Part shown: positions 36,494 to 48,638 of the stretch, piece by piece
Layout: each line of letters opens with the position of its first letter
How positions within the stretch are numbered: position 1 is the stretch's first letter
Origin: Parasponia andersonii
Lineage: Eukaryota > Streptophyta > Magnoliopsida > Rosales > Cannabaceae
Length of the DNA: 64,000 bases
Assembly: GCA_002914805.1 (NCBI GenBank)
Contig: JXTB01000114.1
Location: 365,128-429,127, forward strand
Direction: 5' to 3'
The notes under the pieces: generated by a model
Told to the model about the DNA's origin: nothing
What the model saw: only the letters and a program-made list of their open reading frames with translations
The model's database searches: none
Made by a program: the position numbers and the translations under genes

Positions 36494-38178
36494 TAGGAAG
36501 AAGATTGACCACCATTAATGGTGGCTCTGCTTTTGGGTCCACGGTGCACACAAATATGTCCACTCCTAACAAACACTTCTCATCATATTTGCTTAGTATT
36601 TAAACACATAATCTGAGGGAGAGTCTATGTTTGAAACTGTGACGGGAGTGATAAGCCAGTAAAGAGAGAACAAAAGCTGAGAAAGAAAAAAAAAATTTGC
36701 GATTTTATAAGTTGAGTCCAATCCAAACCCATAAATTATAATCTTAGTGTACCTTCTTCTTTGATTGGCATTATTGTATATACCTTACTCTGTACACAAT
36801 AATCAAGCAAATACCCACTAAGATTGTTGGTATGAATAATTGAAATAGGTTAAGTACCTTGGCTGACTTTGTTTTGAAAAGAGGAACATAGCCAAGTCTA
36901 TAAAACAATAAACTAATTAGGAAAAAACAAGAATGTTGGTTGAATGAGTTTTGTCAATATATATATATATATATATATATATTAGATAATTATAGCTAAT
37001 TTATTGATTTTCTGAATTGGATTGTCTTGTATTTGCTTTATCTTTAACTCATTGATGATATAATAGGTGATGAGTATATAATTGGTTGAAGGAGTTTATT
37101 GAAAAGGAAAATCGTTTTGAGACTGATTGCTTCATTAGGCAAAATAGCTTATATGTAATTTGTCCTAAATAGGCATGTACATATTATTATCCTTTTTTTA
37201 TTATTCTCTTATAGTCCTTCAAGTAACTCTATGGACTAAGCTAGGCAAGCCTAAACTTGGAGCAAGTTGTGACATTTTTTATTTGGTCTAAACTTGTGTT
37301 GAAAGTCTTTGCTTTTATCTATTCGGTTTTGCTAATTCTTGCTTTTTTTTGTATGGTTTTTTGCTGATTTTTGCTCTTTTGTTTCAGCCTAACACTTTTA
37401 CTGTTGGTCATAGTCGACAGGTTCTGTTCAAAGTTTGTGTCTCTCACCGTATATGTAAGAACTTACTTTTATCTTTCTTGTTTCTTGATAATCTTAATTG
37501 ATCTCCACGTAGAGCACATTCAAGCAATAAGCGGCAATTAATTGATTTGTGCATATTTCTTTCTGTAAGTTTTTTGAAAGATCCAGCAGTTTTGTTTTTA
37601 AGCTAGGTTATTATGTTTTATTTGGACTATCAATAATTTATGAATTTATTTATCTTTGCTACTTTATAGAATTACATGTTCGTTTTTATTGATTACAACT
37701 TTGAATTTGGAAAATTATGTTTAACTAGTCTTTTTGTTTTAATATAGAGTTGTATTTATCGATTTTGGTTAAGCCACCCACTTAACAAGAAGAGAGGGAT
37801 TTCTTTTTGAGCAAAGAAGTTAGTATAAAAGCTTGTTTTCTTTTTCTTTTTCTTTTTGATTAAGAACTATAACAAGATTTTCATCTCAGTGCTATGTTTA
37901 AGCTTATTATACAAACATTTATATGTGGTATTAGTTACTTATTTATTTAGTATACGTCAAATTTGTTCAAGTTGTTTGCTTTGTTCTTTTATTTTGTAAT
38001 TGAATTGTCTTTATTTCTAGTTTTATATGGAAGTTATTGATATGAATCTGGTGCTAAAATGATCATATTTTTTAATGCAACAATCAATAAATTAAGGTCA
38101 TAGGTTTAACTCTATTAGTCTTGAGACTTGACAATGCACTGGTTATAACAGATGAAGTAAGTTGCTGACTTGTAGGTG
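36494..38178 (+). other. CACTA 5' non-coding region
   Basis: AT-rich DNA between the tandem repeat and the first transposase exon. It has a (TA)n tract at about 36957-36981 and no recognisable domain. It presumably holds the transposase promoter and leader. Confidence 0.6.
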
Positions 38179-41100
38179 ATGGATAAAAGTTGGGTACGCT
38201 TAAACAGGTAAGAATAGGACTAACATGTATAATGTCAACTAATATGAAAATAGGACTCTTAATTGGTAAATATCTTAGTATATTTTCACATGCAATTGTA
38301 GAGTTTCTGATGAGTACAAGAAAGGTGCAAAGAATTTTGTAGAGATAGTAGAAAAGGAAGCTGGTTATCCAGAAAATTTGTTATGTCCTTGCAAAGTTTG
38401 TCGAAATTTAAGTCACCAATATGTTAGTGATATGAGCACTTGGTAATTAATGGGATGGATCTAACATACACAATTTGGATTTATCATGGGGAAGGATCAT
38501 CTAATAGTGAAGATGTAGAAGAAATGGACACTTGGGGTGCATATAATTTGTTTAAAGCTACAGATGTTTATGGTGATAACTATGTAGAACAAGGAGAAAG
38601 TGAAGCCCCAAGTTTCACTAAAAAATTAGAAGATGCAGAAACTCCATTGTATCCAGGTTGCATTAAATATACAAAGTTATCAGCCATTGTCACCTTGTAC
38701 AAGCTTAAAACTATCAATAGATTGTCTGATAAAAGTTTTGATGAATAGTTGCAGCTTTTATATGAAATGTTACCATTAGATAATGTGATTCTCACGTCTA
38801 TGTATTCTATTAGAAAATTTCTTCGTTCATTTGATTTAGGATACAAGAAGATTCATGCATGTGTTAATGATTGTTGCTTGTTTAGAAAAGGTAAGGAGAA
38901 TATGGAAGAATGCCCAAAGTGTAATACCTCAAGGTGGATGCATGATAAAGTTAATAACAAGGTTCGAAAAGGTATTCCTGCCAAGGTCTTGAGGTATTTT
39001 CTTATAATACTAAGGTTTAAAAGAATGTTTAAGTCTAAAAGATTGGCTGAAAATTTAAGGTGGCATCACAATAATAAAAGTGATGATGGAAAAATGCGCT
39101 ACCCAATAGATTCTATATCTTGGGAGTTGGTTAATGAGAAATGGCCATTATTTTCAAATGAATTTCGTAATCTTAGACTTGGTCTTTCTACTAATGAATT
39201 CAATCCCTTTAGCAACTTAAGTTCTAGATATAGTATTTGGCCTGTGATGCTAATTATGTATAACCTACCACCATGGTTGTGCATGAAACCCGAGAATATT
39301 TTGCTAACATTGTTGATTCTAGGTTCTAAGTAACCTGGTTATGACATTGATATATATTTGAAGCTACTAATAGATGATTTGAAAATATTGTGGAATGATG
39401 GAGTTGATGTTCACGACATATTTGATAGTACTAGTTTCAAGTTGAGCGCAATTTTGAGTGGACAATACAAGATTTTCCAGCGTATGGAAACCTTGACGGA
39501 TGTCCTAACAAAGGAAGTGTTGCATGTCCTTTATGTGGTGAGGATACATATTCAGAATGGCTTCCGTATAGTATGAAGTTTTCATTCAGGGGTCATAGAA
39601 AATTCCTTCCGCCAAACCATCCATTTCGAACAAGAAAAAGTTGGTTTGATGGAAAAGAAGAGAATGGGAATGCTCCAAGGATCAAGACTGGTAAAAGAAT
39701 TTTTGAAACTCTAAAAGATTTTCGAAATGAATGGATAAAAACAAAGAAGAAAAAGAAGCGAAAGAAAGCTGATGAACCTCAAGAAATATGGAATAAGCGA
39801 TCAATCTTTTTTTAGTTACCTTATTGGCAGGTTAGTTCTAGTTAGCACACTTTTTAAATACTAATTTACTTGATTTAGTTCAACATTTTGAATGATCATT
39901 TTTGCAACAATTTTTGTAGGAATTCTATGTGCGACACAACTTGGACATAATGCACATAGAGAAAAATGTTAGTGAAAGCATCATTAATACACTATTAGAT
40001 GTTCCTGGAAAAACAAAAGACGGACTTAAAGCTCGTGATGATTTAAAAAAATGGGGATTAGGACTGAATTACATCTAGAAGCTCATGGGAGTAGAATATA
40101 CCTTCCTGCAGCTATACATACCTTGTCAAGACATGAGATGCAAATATTTTGTAGGAGGTTATTCTCATTAAAGTTATCTGATAGATATAGCTCAAATATT
40201 AGAAATTGTGTTTCAATGGAACAATTGAAGATTATAGGCCTTAAATCGCATGACTGCCATGTTTTGATGCAACAATTATTACCACTGGCTATAAAAGGAT
40301 TGATGCCTAAAGTTCCATGGGATGCTATAATAAGATTATGCAATTTCTTTAATAAAGTATGTCAAAGAGTTATTGACAGAGAGAAATTAATGGAATATGA
40401 AAATGAAGTTGTTGAAACTTTATGCCTATTTGAGAAGTTCTTTCCCCCAGCATTTTTTGATGATATGATTCACTTGGTGATTCATATTGGAAGAGAAGCA
40501 CGATTATGTGGACCAGTACAATTCCATTGGATGTACCCATTTGACGGTAATTATCTTATCTTTTGAGTTTTTTTTTAAAAAAAATCTATATAGACATCAT
40601 ATTAATCATTTATTGGTATCTGTTGTGATAGAGAAATGAAGATATTCAAAGGATATGTTAGGAACCATGCAAGACTTGAAGGTTGTATTGCAGAGTGCTA
40701 TCTTGCAGATGAGTGCATGAATTTTGTAGTGAGTTTATTAGGCAAATGACTGAGATCAAGAAGAATGAAGCTCGTAATGAAGAGTTTTCTAGCGATGTAG
40801 TACTTGAAGGACGTCCAATTTCAGGGAAGAAGTATGTTTTATTAACAGATGAGTTGTTAGACAGTGCACACCGTTACATTTTATTCAATACAACAGTTGT
40901 GGAACCATTTTTAGAGTAAGTTCATATTATTCCTATTTAGATACTATTAATATTTTGAATATTTAGAAAACTAACTCATTGAGGCAATAATTAGGAAGCA
41001 TATGAATGAGCTGAAGGAAACAAACAAAGTTTATGAGAAAAATAGCAGCTTATTATAGAAAAAACATGCTGAGAAATTTTTAGAATGACTGAAGAAAAAG

Positions 41101-41821
41101 GTTAATGCTTTTGACCACATCATCAGTAAATTATTTCAATAAAGGTTTCTTTAGTGATCTATTGTGAGAAATGTAATGCTTACGTTTATTTATTATTTCT
41201 GACAGATTCCTATTCATTCCTCTCGTAGTAATGAATCTGAAATCTTAAGATGGCTTGCATATGGTCCAAGAAAACATGCACTTTCTTATAATGGATATAT
41301 CATTAATAAGCAACGATTCAACATGAAAGAATTTGAAAAGTCAACTCAAAACAGTGATGTTTCTCTTGAAGCAAGAACTATGTGTAGAGCAAGTGCTAAA
41401 GATCCATCACAAGTATCTAATATGGTTGTGTATTACGGGGTGTTAAAAGACATAATATTATTGGATTAACATGCATTTCAGGTCCCAGTGTTTAAATATG
41501 ATTGGGCTAGTGTTCATAGTGGTGTTAGAATTGAAGATGGTTTTACCTTAGTTAATCTACACCAAGGTCAAAAACCAATTTGTAAAAGACCCTTTTATAT
41601 TAGCATCACAAGCTAAACAAGTTTTCTACTCAAGAGAACACGAATCATCCAATTGGTATATTGTTTTGAAAGCACCACCAAGGGGTTTCTATGAGTTAGA
41701 TGATGAGCATGAGGATATAACTCCAACCTCCCAAGATACTACAAGAATTGACATTCTCCTTGATGTTTCAAATGAAGAAGATAGATATGTTAGACAGGAT
41801 TATAAGGGGATATTAGTTTGA
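38179..41821 (+). pseudogene. CACTA tnp2-type transposase, multi-exon, frameshifted
   Basis: Exon 1 (38179-38207) begins MDKSWVRLN and splices (GT 38208, AG 38301) to a transposase-associated zinc-binding domain with 'CPCKVCRN' (about 38387-38410). A shift near 38430 leads to 'INGMDLTYTIWI'. The transposase proper follows: 'RKGKENMEECPKCNTSRW' (about 38884-38940), 'LLIDDLKILWNDGVDVHD' (39361-39417), 'ACPLCGEDTYSEWL' and 'GHRKFLPPNHPFR' (39590-39630). Next come an intron (39831-39919), then 'LDIMHIEKNV', 'LKSHDCHVLMQQLLP' (40240-40288), a DUF4218-like region and 'CGPVQFHWMYPF' (about 40510-40545). Further exons follow. A DUF4216-like end ('VPVFKYDW', 'AKQVFYSRE') finishes at 41821. In-frame stops (38746, 39331) and shifts inactivate it. 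The product would bind and cut the element ends. Confidence 0.92.
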
Positions 41822-42096
41822 GTCAAGTAGAATGATCTATATTGTACTTGTTTATTTAGAAAGAGAAGTTATTAAATATTGTGTCTGATCATCAATTGTG
41901 TAAATATCTTACCATTTTAGTTCTTATTTACTTTTTAGTTTTATTATTGAACCTGCAGTAAGAATTTTGAAAATTTCATTTGTTTGTTGTATTTCAATTT
42001 TGTTATCTATTTTATGCTGAAATTGTTTTTATAAATTGCTCATTATACATGATATTTTTACTTACTATTTTTTTTTATTTGTTTAGGTTGACATTT

Positions 42097-42486
42097 ATGG
42101 CTGATAAAAGAAAGAGGAAGCTTTGCAAAATGCAATCAGAGGAGGACCCACTTATAGTAGACAAGCAACCAAGACACATATCTACAGGGAAGTTAATTGA
42201 ATTACTTAACAAAAGGAGGAGGTCACTTTGTAAGAAGCTGGGGAACGAGAAAATAGAAACCATGGATCAAGAATTATATGAAGATGTTGTACCTCATAAC
42301 ACAAAGTCAAATCGAAGAATGTTAGTAATCGATGACTCTCCACAATTTGAAAAACATGTAGCTCCCAAAAGCTCCCCTACAACTAATACTCATAGGTCTC
42401 TTCAAACATCATTTGAGGCTAGTTCCCCAGAAAATATATTCTCACCACAACCTAAGGTAGATCTTTTTATATCTCCATGTCATTAG
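42097..42486 (+). pseudogene. Second CACTA ORF, truncated N-terminal part
   Basis: An open frame of about 129 codons starts 'MADKRKRKLCKMQ', after a plausible 3' splice site ('gtttag', about 42086). The product is basic, Ser/Pro-rich and without a recognisable fold. CACTA elements encode a second DNA-binding protein (TNPA/TNPD-like) downstream of the tnp2 gene, so this may be its start. Its stop TAG (42484-42486) lies exactly at the junction with element B's LTR, so the open frame ends where foreign sequence begins. Confidence 0.55.
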
Positions 42487-43776
42487 CAAATTCTGCGCAG
42501 GGGTCTAGGTCTCTCACCTAGCGCTGCAGTAATTCACCAGCGATCTAAATACAATGATACTAAAGTGGAACTCAAGTACGTGATCCAATGATAGGTACAA
42601 TATGTCATAGAGTGTGTAATAACCATGCATCAAGTATTTTAAGAAATTATGCTTTAATACTCATTTGGTATTATTCTGGGATTTACAGAAAATCGAGCAA
42701 CGTAATGGCTATATTTTCCCAAAATCAAAATTTTAAACCTGCATAAAAACCATACAATCCAATCCCAGAACAATCCAATATATCTCAACAGTTCACAAAT
42801 TTATCAAATATCCAATCAAACCATTGAATTCTATGAAAATCGACATTTTCAAGAAATAGGTCATAATGCACATTCTAAATCAAAATAAGTATAAAACTTG
42901 GTAATTAAACCCCTACCTCACTAGAATAGAGATATTATGCCAATAGGTTCTCAAGGCGTCGTTGAACGATCGCTTAGAGGGTCGAGAACCAATTTCAGGC
43001 CCTCGATCGCTTACTTATGAAAAATCAACTCCTCAACGGAGCTTCGAATAGACAAAAAAACCTCTTTATTGAACTCTTAGCACCCAAAATAGCTAGATTA
43101 GACATATGATTTGACCAGTTCGGGTCCAAGCCGACACAGGACCGGTGTCACGCAAAATGAGACAAAATCTAAGCCGTTAGATATGGTTTTTCATGCCGAT
43201 CGCCAAATATAGTCAATATATATATCAAACTTCACTATTTTTCGAGTACATTCCAAAAATGACAACAAAAATGAAATCTAATGGTCGGATCAAAAGTCGA
43301 ACCCGAGCTCAAAATTATGCAAAAATGGTAACTTTTAATCCGGGTAAAATGGGATCGTGATATATACATGGAGAAAGCCCACAACGAGAGGATTCAATCA
43401 CCGCTAGTTTCGCGGCTTTTCGTCGCCGGAATTCACACTGGTAAGCGGCGGAAGCAAGGAAAAGCTTCCCTCCCTCCCGCGGCAACGCGGCGGTCCGGCG
43501 TCTCGGAGCTCCGGCTGGGCGGCGCACTCATCTCGTGCGGCAGCGGACACTCTGAAGAGAGAGAGAACGGCGGAAGAGAGAGAGAGAGACGACTGAGGGA
43601 GAGAGAACGGGAGAGATAGCAAAGAGAGAAACAATGAGGGGGGATGAGCAGGTGAGAGAGAGTGAAAAAAAAAAAAAAAAGAAGATCTGATTTTTTTTAT
43701 TTTTTTATTTTTTATTTTTTATTTTTTATTTTTGGTCAAAAGACCCTTTTGCCCTCTTAAAAAACAAGAGTTTACA
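42487..43776 (-). mobile_element. Gypsy B 3' LTR, truncated
   Basis: Matches 49303-50516 of the 5' LTR from 'aaattctgcgcagggg' to 'aagagtttaca'. The outer part matching 48639-49302 (about 660 bp) is gone. The complement of a polypurine tract (ttctcccctcttta) lies immediately right. A GA-rich tract at 43556-43620 is the LTR's leader. ORFs there are not genes. Confidence 0.9.
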
Positions 43777-43799
43777 TTCTCCCCTCTTTACAGGAATTT

Positions 43800-45200
43800 C
43801 GTCCTAAAATTCAAAATACAAGACATAAATCAAAGTACAACCTCAAGTTGAAAGTTAAACAAATGAGGATACTTTTTATACATCTCAGTCTCAAGTTCCC
43901 AAGTTGCTTCTTCTTCCTTGTGGTATTCCCAAACAACTTTGACAAGCGGTATCTCTCTATTGCGAAGCACCTTGAGTTCTCTCCCCAATATTCGAACTAG
44001 TTGCTCCTCATAAGTCACATTCTCTTGGATAGGTACTTCTACATATTGGACCAAGTGAGACGGGGTCAGGTATGTACTTCCTAAGCATTGAAACACAGAA
44101 TACATTGTGTACTTGACCCAACTATGGTGGTAGATTCAGACGATAAGCAACGGGTCTAATTCTTTCAGTAATTTCGAATGTCCCAATGTACTTTAGAGCT
44201 AACTTCCATTTAACTCTAAATCTTGTGACTCTACGCATTGGCGTAACTTTCAAGAATACTCTGTCACCAATGTCAAACTCTACCTCGCATCTTGAGGTGT
44301 CAGCATAGCTTTTCTAATGACTTTGTATAACCTTGAGTCTTTTTCTGATCTTGTTAACCATCTCGGTAGTCTCTTGTACTAGCTCAGTCCTAAAAGTAAC
44401 ACGCTCCTCTGCATCAGCCCAACACAAGGGTAATCTGCAGGATCTCCCATATAGTACCTCATATGGAACTATACCAAGACTAGTTTGGTAGCTGTTGCTG
44501 TAGGCAAACTCCACCAATGACAGATGATCATCCTAGCTTCCACCAAAATCTAGTATACATGAATGAAGCATGTCCTCTAGGATCTATATAGTTCTCTCAG
44601 ATTGGCCATCTGTCTGAGGATAATGAGCTGTAAATCTTGATGTTCCCAAAGTTCTCTGCAAAAGTCTCCAAAACTTTGATGTAAATCTTGGATCTCCATC
44701 AGAAACTATGCTTGATGGTACCCCATGTAAGCGAACAATATTATCTACATAAAGAAGACTAAGTTGGGTGAATGAAAAATTAATCCTGATCGGTATGAAA
44801 TGTGCGGTCTTTGTCATTCGATCAACTATCACTCAAACAATGTCATTCTTTCTTTGAGTCTTTGGGAGGCCTGTCATAAAATCCATGGTGATTTTATCTC
44901 ATTTCCATTCCGAAATAGGTAAAGGCTAAAGTAGTCCAGCTGGCCTCTGGTGTTCTACCTTGACTTGCTGACAAGTCATACACTTAGCCATAAAAGTAGC
45001 TACCTCACGTTTCATACCTTTCCACCAATACTGCCTCTTTAAATCATGGTACATCTTAGTACTACCAGGATGTACTGTGAACTTAGACTTGTGAGCCTCA
45101 GTCATAATAGTTTCTCTAAGATAAGGGTTATTGGCTACAGCTAGCCTTCCATTGAAAAGCACAAACCCTTCTTTATTGATACTCCAACCATCCAACTGCT
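43800..45200 (-). pseudogene. Gypsy B integrase with chromodomain-like C-terminus
   Basis: On the minus strand: a zinc-binding part ('KRQYWWKGMKREVATFM', 'CMTCQQVK'; about 45060-44955), a core with 'HFIPIRINFSF' and 'HYPQTDGQSERT' (44832-44584), 'YSNSYQTSLGIVPYEVLYG' (about 44500-44440) and a tail with 'VRILGRELKVLRNREIPLVK' and 'WEYHKEEEATWE' (about 44000-43890). The tail is the chromodomain-like end expected of Tekay/Del chromoviruses. Stops split it, for example near 44310, 44540 and 44835. Confidence 0.9.
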
Positions 45201-45299
45201 CACCATTCTAAAGTTGGTTCCAGACCGCTCTCAATTCTTGATCTTGCCATTGACTTTGCTGTGCTATCTGGAGAAGTGATGGTGTAGCCACAATGTTAC

Positions 45300-46750
45300 T
45301 GATACAAGCAGTTTTCTCATTTTTTTCTATACTCCAAGTTGTAGTCACCGATGGTAACCAAATTCTTCCAATCTTCTAGTATCAACGAAGCAAACATGCT
45401 ATGAGACTTTCTACTCAAAACATCAGCTACAACATTAGCCTTTCCAGGATTATACTGAAGTTCGAAGTCATAGTCCTCCATATACTCAACCCATCTTCTC
45501 TGTCTTAAGTTTAGGTCTCACTGAGTGAATAGATACTTCAAACTCTTATGGTCAGAATAAATCTCAAACTTCATACCATACAGATAGCATCTCTATATCT
45601 TAAGAGCAAAGATCACAGCTACTAACTCTAGATTATGAGTGGGGTAATTCTTCTCATGTGGCTTTAACTAACAGGAAGCATAAGTTATTACCTTGCCATT
45701 CTGCATTAAGACACATCCCAATCCTGAGCTAGAAGCATCGGTATACACGACATATGGTTCATTACTATTAGGAACAGTAAGAACAGGTATAGTTATTAAT
45801 CTCCTCTTCAATTCCATGAAAGTTACTTCACAATCATCATCCCATACAAACTTGACATTCTTTCTCGTTAACTTTGTCAAAGGCATTGCAATTCTCGAGA
45901 AATTCTCAACAAAGCAGCAGTAATAACCTGCTAGACCAAGAAAACTTCTTATCTCAGTTACATTCTTTGGTCTTTCCCATCCTAGAACAGATTCTACCTT
46001 GGAAGGGTCAACAGAAATTCCTTCATGAGATATAAAATGCCCCAAGAATTTCACTTCTGTCATCCAAAAGTCACATTTGGATCTCTTGGCATAAAGTTAA
46101 TGATCCCTCAAAGTCTGAAGCGCAATTCTCAAGTGCTTAGTATGTCCTTCTCGAGTTTTAGAATAGATTAAGATATCATTGATGAAGACAACCATAAATC
46201 AATCCAAATAAGGTCTGAAAATCCTGTTCATAAGGTCCATGAACACTACTGGAGTATTAGTCAGACCAAATGGCATAACTAGGAACTCAAAGTGACCGTA
46301 ACGAGTCCTGAATGCAGTTTTCGGTATGTTTTCTTCCCTGATCTTCAAGTGATGATAACCAGATCGGACATCAATCTTGGAAAAGAATCTTGATCTACCC
46401 AGTTGATCAAACAGTTCATCAATTCTTGGCAAAGGATATTTGTTCTTTACTATTAGCTAATTCAGTTTTCTGTAATTCACACAGAGCCGAAACATTCCAT
46501 CAGCTTTCTTGGCAAATAGGACAGGAGCACCCCATGGAGAGGTATTACTCCTAATGAATCCCTGTGATAAAAGATCATCCAGCTGACTTCTCAACTCAGT
46601 CATTTCCACCGGAGCCATGCGATAGGCTAGAATAGAAGTTGATTGAGCCTCGGGAATCAAATCAATGCAGAATTTGATCTCCCTGTTAGGTGGTAGCCCC
46701 AGTAATTCTTCAGAAAAAACATCTGGAAACTCGCTAACCACTGATTTCTA
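45300..46750 (-). pseudogene. Gypsy B reverse transcriptase and RNase H
   Basis: RT segments on the minus strand include '[16 protein letters not shown]' (about 46570-46520), '[13 protein letters not shown]' (about 46385-46345) and '[12 protein letters not shown]'. The catalytic FIDD reads F-I-N-D: the codon at 46180-46178 is AAT where Asp is expected. RNase H begins '[18 protein letters not shown]' (about 45750-45695). In-frame stops occur at about 46200, 46100 and 45665. It is clearly inactive and would have copied element RNA into DNA. Confidence 0.9.
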
Positions 46751-46759
46751 AAGGTACTG

Positions 46760-47200
46760 ATCGGCTATTCCCATCTCACCATCGATGGCAAATAAATTCC
46801 CATAGCACTCTAGCTTCTTCCTTCCCCCTATGTATGCTTTCAGAATAGGACTCAGTTTCAAATGATTCAAGTGAGCTTGGTAAACAACAGGATTGCCCAT
46901 CCTTTGGAAAAATAGTCACTTTTTTGTTGAAACAGTTAACAGTTGCTCGGTACTTGGATAGCCAATCCATCCAGAGAATCATATTAAATTGTTGCAAAAG
47001 TAATACAACTAAATCTGCTAGTAGCTTTCTATCATCAATCATAACAAGACAACCATGACAGATAGTAGAAACATCGGTAACTCCACTCATAGGTGTTCCC
47101 AAAGTCAATATATGGTACAACATAGAACATTTCAATCCCAACATTTAAGCAAATAACATGGAGATGAAAGAATAGGAAGCACCGGTATCAAGTAAGACAT
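46760..47200 (-). pseudogene. Gypsy B aspartic protease
   Basis: The start 'HVLLDTGAS' type segment around 47205-47165 is interrupted by a stop at about 47147. After it come 'MLGLKCSML' (47144 down) and a flap-side segment reading 'ILWMDWLSKYRATV' (about 46975-46935), where element A has ILGMDWLSKY: a Gly-to-Trp difference. It lies directly upstream of RT. Confidence 0.8.
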
Positions 47201-47259
47201 GAGCCCAAGAATGAGAAATAAGAATCATACCATCAACAACACCTCTGTTAGTGTGGCCC

Positions 47260-48496
47260 TGAGTCTTATCTACCTCTCCAACCGCATAGGCTTGACTAGA
47301 CGCTTTTCCTTTTCCCTTGCTTCCTCTTCCTTGACCTGGGCGACTGTTACTAGTTACTAGACAGGTACTGGTATATCCACGCCCTCCTTGATTTCTAGAA
47401 CTTTGTGGAGACTGGAAATTCTGAGTATAGCCTTGGTTGTAATCTGAACCTTGTGGCCTATACTGATGCTAGTATTGAGAACCATAAGGCTACTGATAAG
47501 GAGTGGAAGTGAATACCTGAGACTGGGTATGAGATTGCACTGGCCTCGTCTGACTGCCCTGAAAAGGAACTGAGGCACTCTGACTTCCCTGTGATCCTCC
47601 TTGAGACAATGGAGTTCCCTGTTGACGGTAGGGGCAAGCTTTCTTCTGGTGGCCTTTCTGTCCATAATTAAAGCATCCATAAGGTCCATAGTGACTTTTT
47701 CCTGAAGAACCACTACTGTTACTACTTCCACTGTTCTGAGAATTCTGCCCTTACCATTGCCCTTGGCTCTTCTTATTCATTTTCCTCTCGTTGCCCTTGT
47801 TTCTTGAACGATCTCTTGTTGCTGACCGAGCATTAAGAAAAGCCTCAGCTTTTTAGGCTACAGCAACTAAGTCAACAAGATTGTTGAAGGGTTGGGTCAT
47901 AACCTTCTCCAAGATGGCTGGTCTCAAAGCCTCCATAAACTTGATAATCTAGAGAGTAGGGTCTGTCCTGGGTGCATAAGCATATTGTGCCAACTCCATA
48001 AATTGTACATAATACTCATTCACTGTCATGTCACCTGCTTTGGCCATTTATACTCTCTAATTATAGCAGCTCTATGACTAGCATTAGCATAATGACTCCT
48101 GAATAATCCCTCAAAGGCTTCCCAAGTTATGTCAGTCATGTCCTAGGTCAACTTAACTGTCTCCCACTAATTAATAGCTCCATCAGTCAGCTTATAAGAG
48201 GTAAATATTACTTGGAACTCTACTGGCATCCTAATAGTTATGAAGGTCCTCTTGACATCTCTAAGCCATCTCTCAGCTAAGGTGGGATCAGGTCTCTCAT
48301 CGAATGATAGTGGATTAAGCTTCATAAAGTCCTTGAAGAAACTAGCCTGATGAGCCTCAGGGTTTCATTCCATCTTCAGACCCGATAATGCTCGTAAAGT
48401 ATTATATAAGTCGGCCAGAGGGTCAGGGGTTTGCTGTTGCGGTGGAGGTGTTTTAGCTCTAGGCTCTTGCCTTGGTATTTTTCTCCTTAGAGGCAT
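47260..48496 (-). pseudogene. Gypsy B gag
   Basis: ATG at 48496 opens with a basic, Pro/Gln-rich N-terminus. A retrotransposon-gag region follows (about 48350-48050, with 'FKDFMKLNPLSFD', 'WLRDVKRTF' and 'AINWWETVKL' segments), broken by stops. A Gln/Ser-rich linker precedes the zinc knuckle at about 47670-47625, read as 'CFNYGQKGHQKKAC', where the second Cys is Tyr. Then more Gln/Ser-rich sequence runs to the protease. The long minus-strand frame at 47731-47357 is a shifted reading of this region. Confidence 0.85.
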
Positions 48497-48617
48497 TATA
48501 GTTCTGTATGCATATGTCAAAGTGTTAGCGAGATAGTGATGCGACTACTTTTAAAAAAAAAAAAAAAGAAGTCACAATCTAGTCTAATGGTGTCACATCC
48601 GAGGTAATTAAACCTTT

Positions 48618-48630
48618 GCTCTAATACCAA
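48618..48630 (-). other. Gypsy B primer-binding site
   Basis: The plus strand 'gctctaataccaa' is the complement of TTGGTATTAGAGC. It matches the initiator-methionine-tRNA PBS TGGTATCAGAGC apart from one base. It lies nine bases from the LTR boundary at 48639. Confidence 0.88.
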
Positions 48631-48638
48631 AAATCTTC

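Larger units (their letters stand above)
35817..42486 (+). mobile_element. CACTA (En/Spm) DNA transposon, 3' end missing
   Basis: Begins CACTACAACAATAGG, the diagnostic CACTA terminus, at 35817 inside LINE sequence. A subterminal tandem-repeat region, a multi-exon tnp2-type transposase (38179-41821) and a second ORF (42097-42486) follow. No matching 3' TIR (…GTAGTG) is present. The element ends where homology to the interior of element B's LTR begins (about 42485-42488), so a deletion removed its right end. Confidence 0.88.

Noticed and set aside
43368-43634. Arg/Glu-rich and Ser/Leu-rich ORFs, with counterparts at 50126-50479
   Set aside because: Translations of the GA-rich tract and GC-rich patch of gypsy B's LTRs. 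Simple-sequence artefacts.
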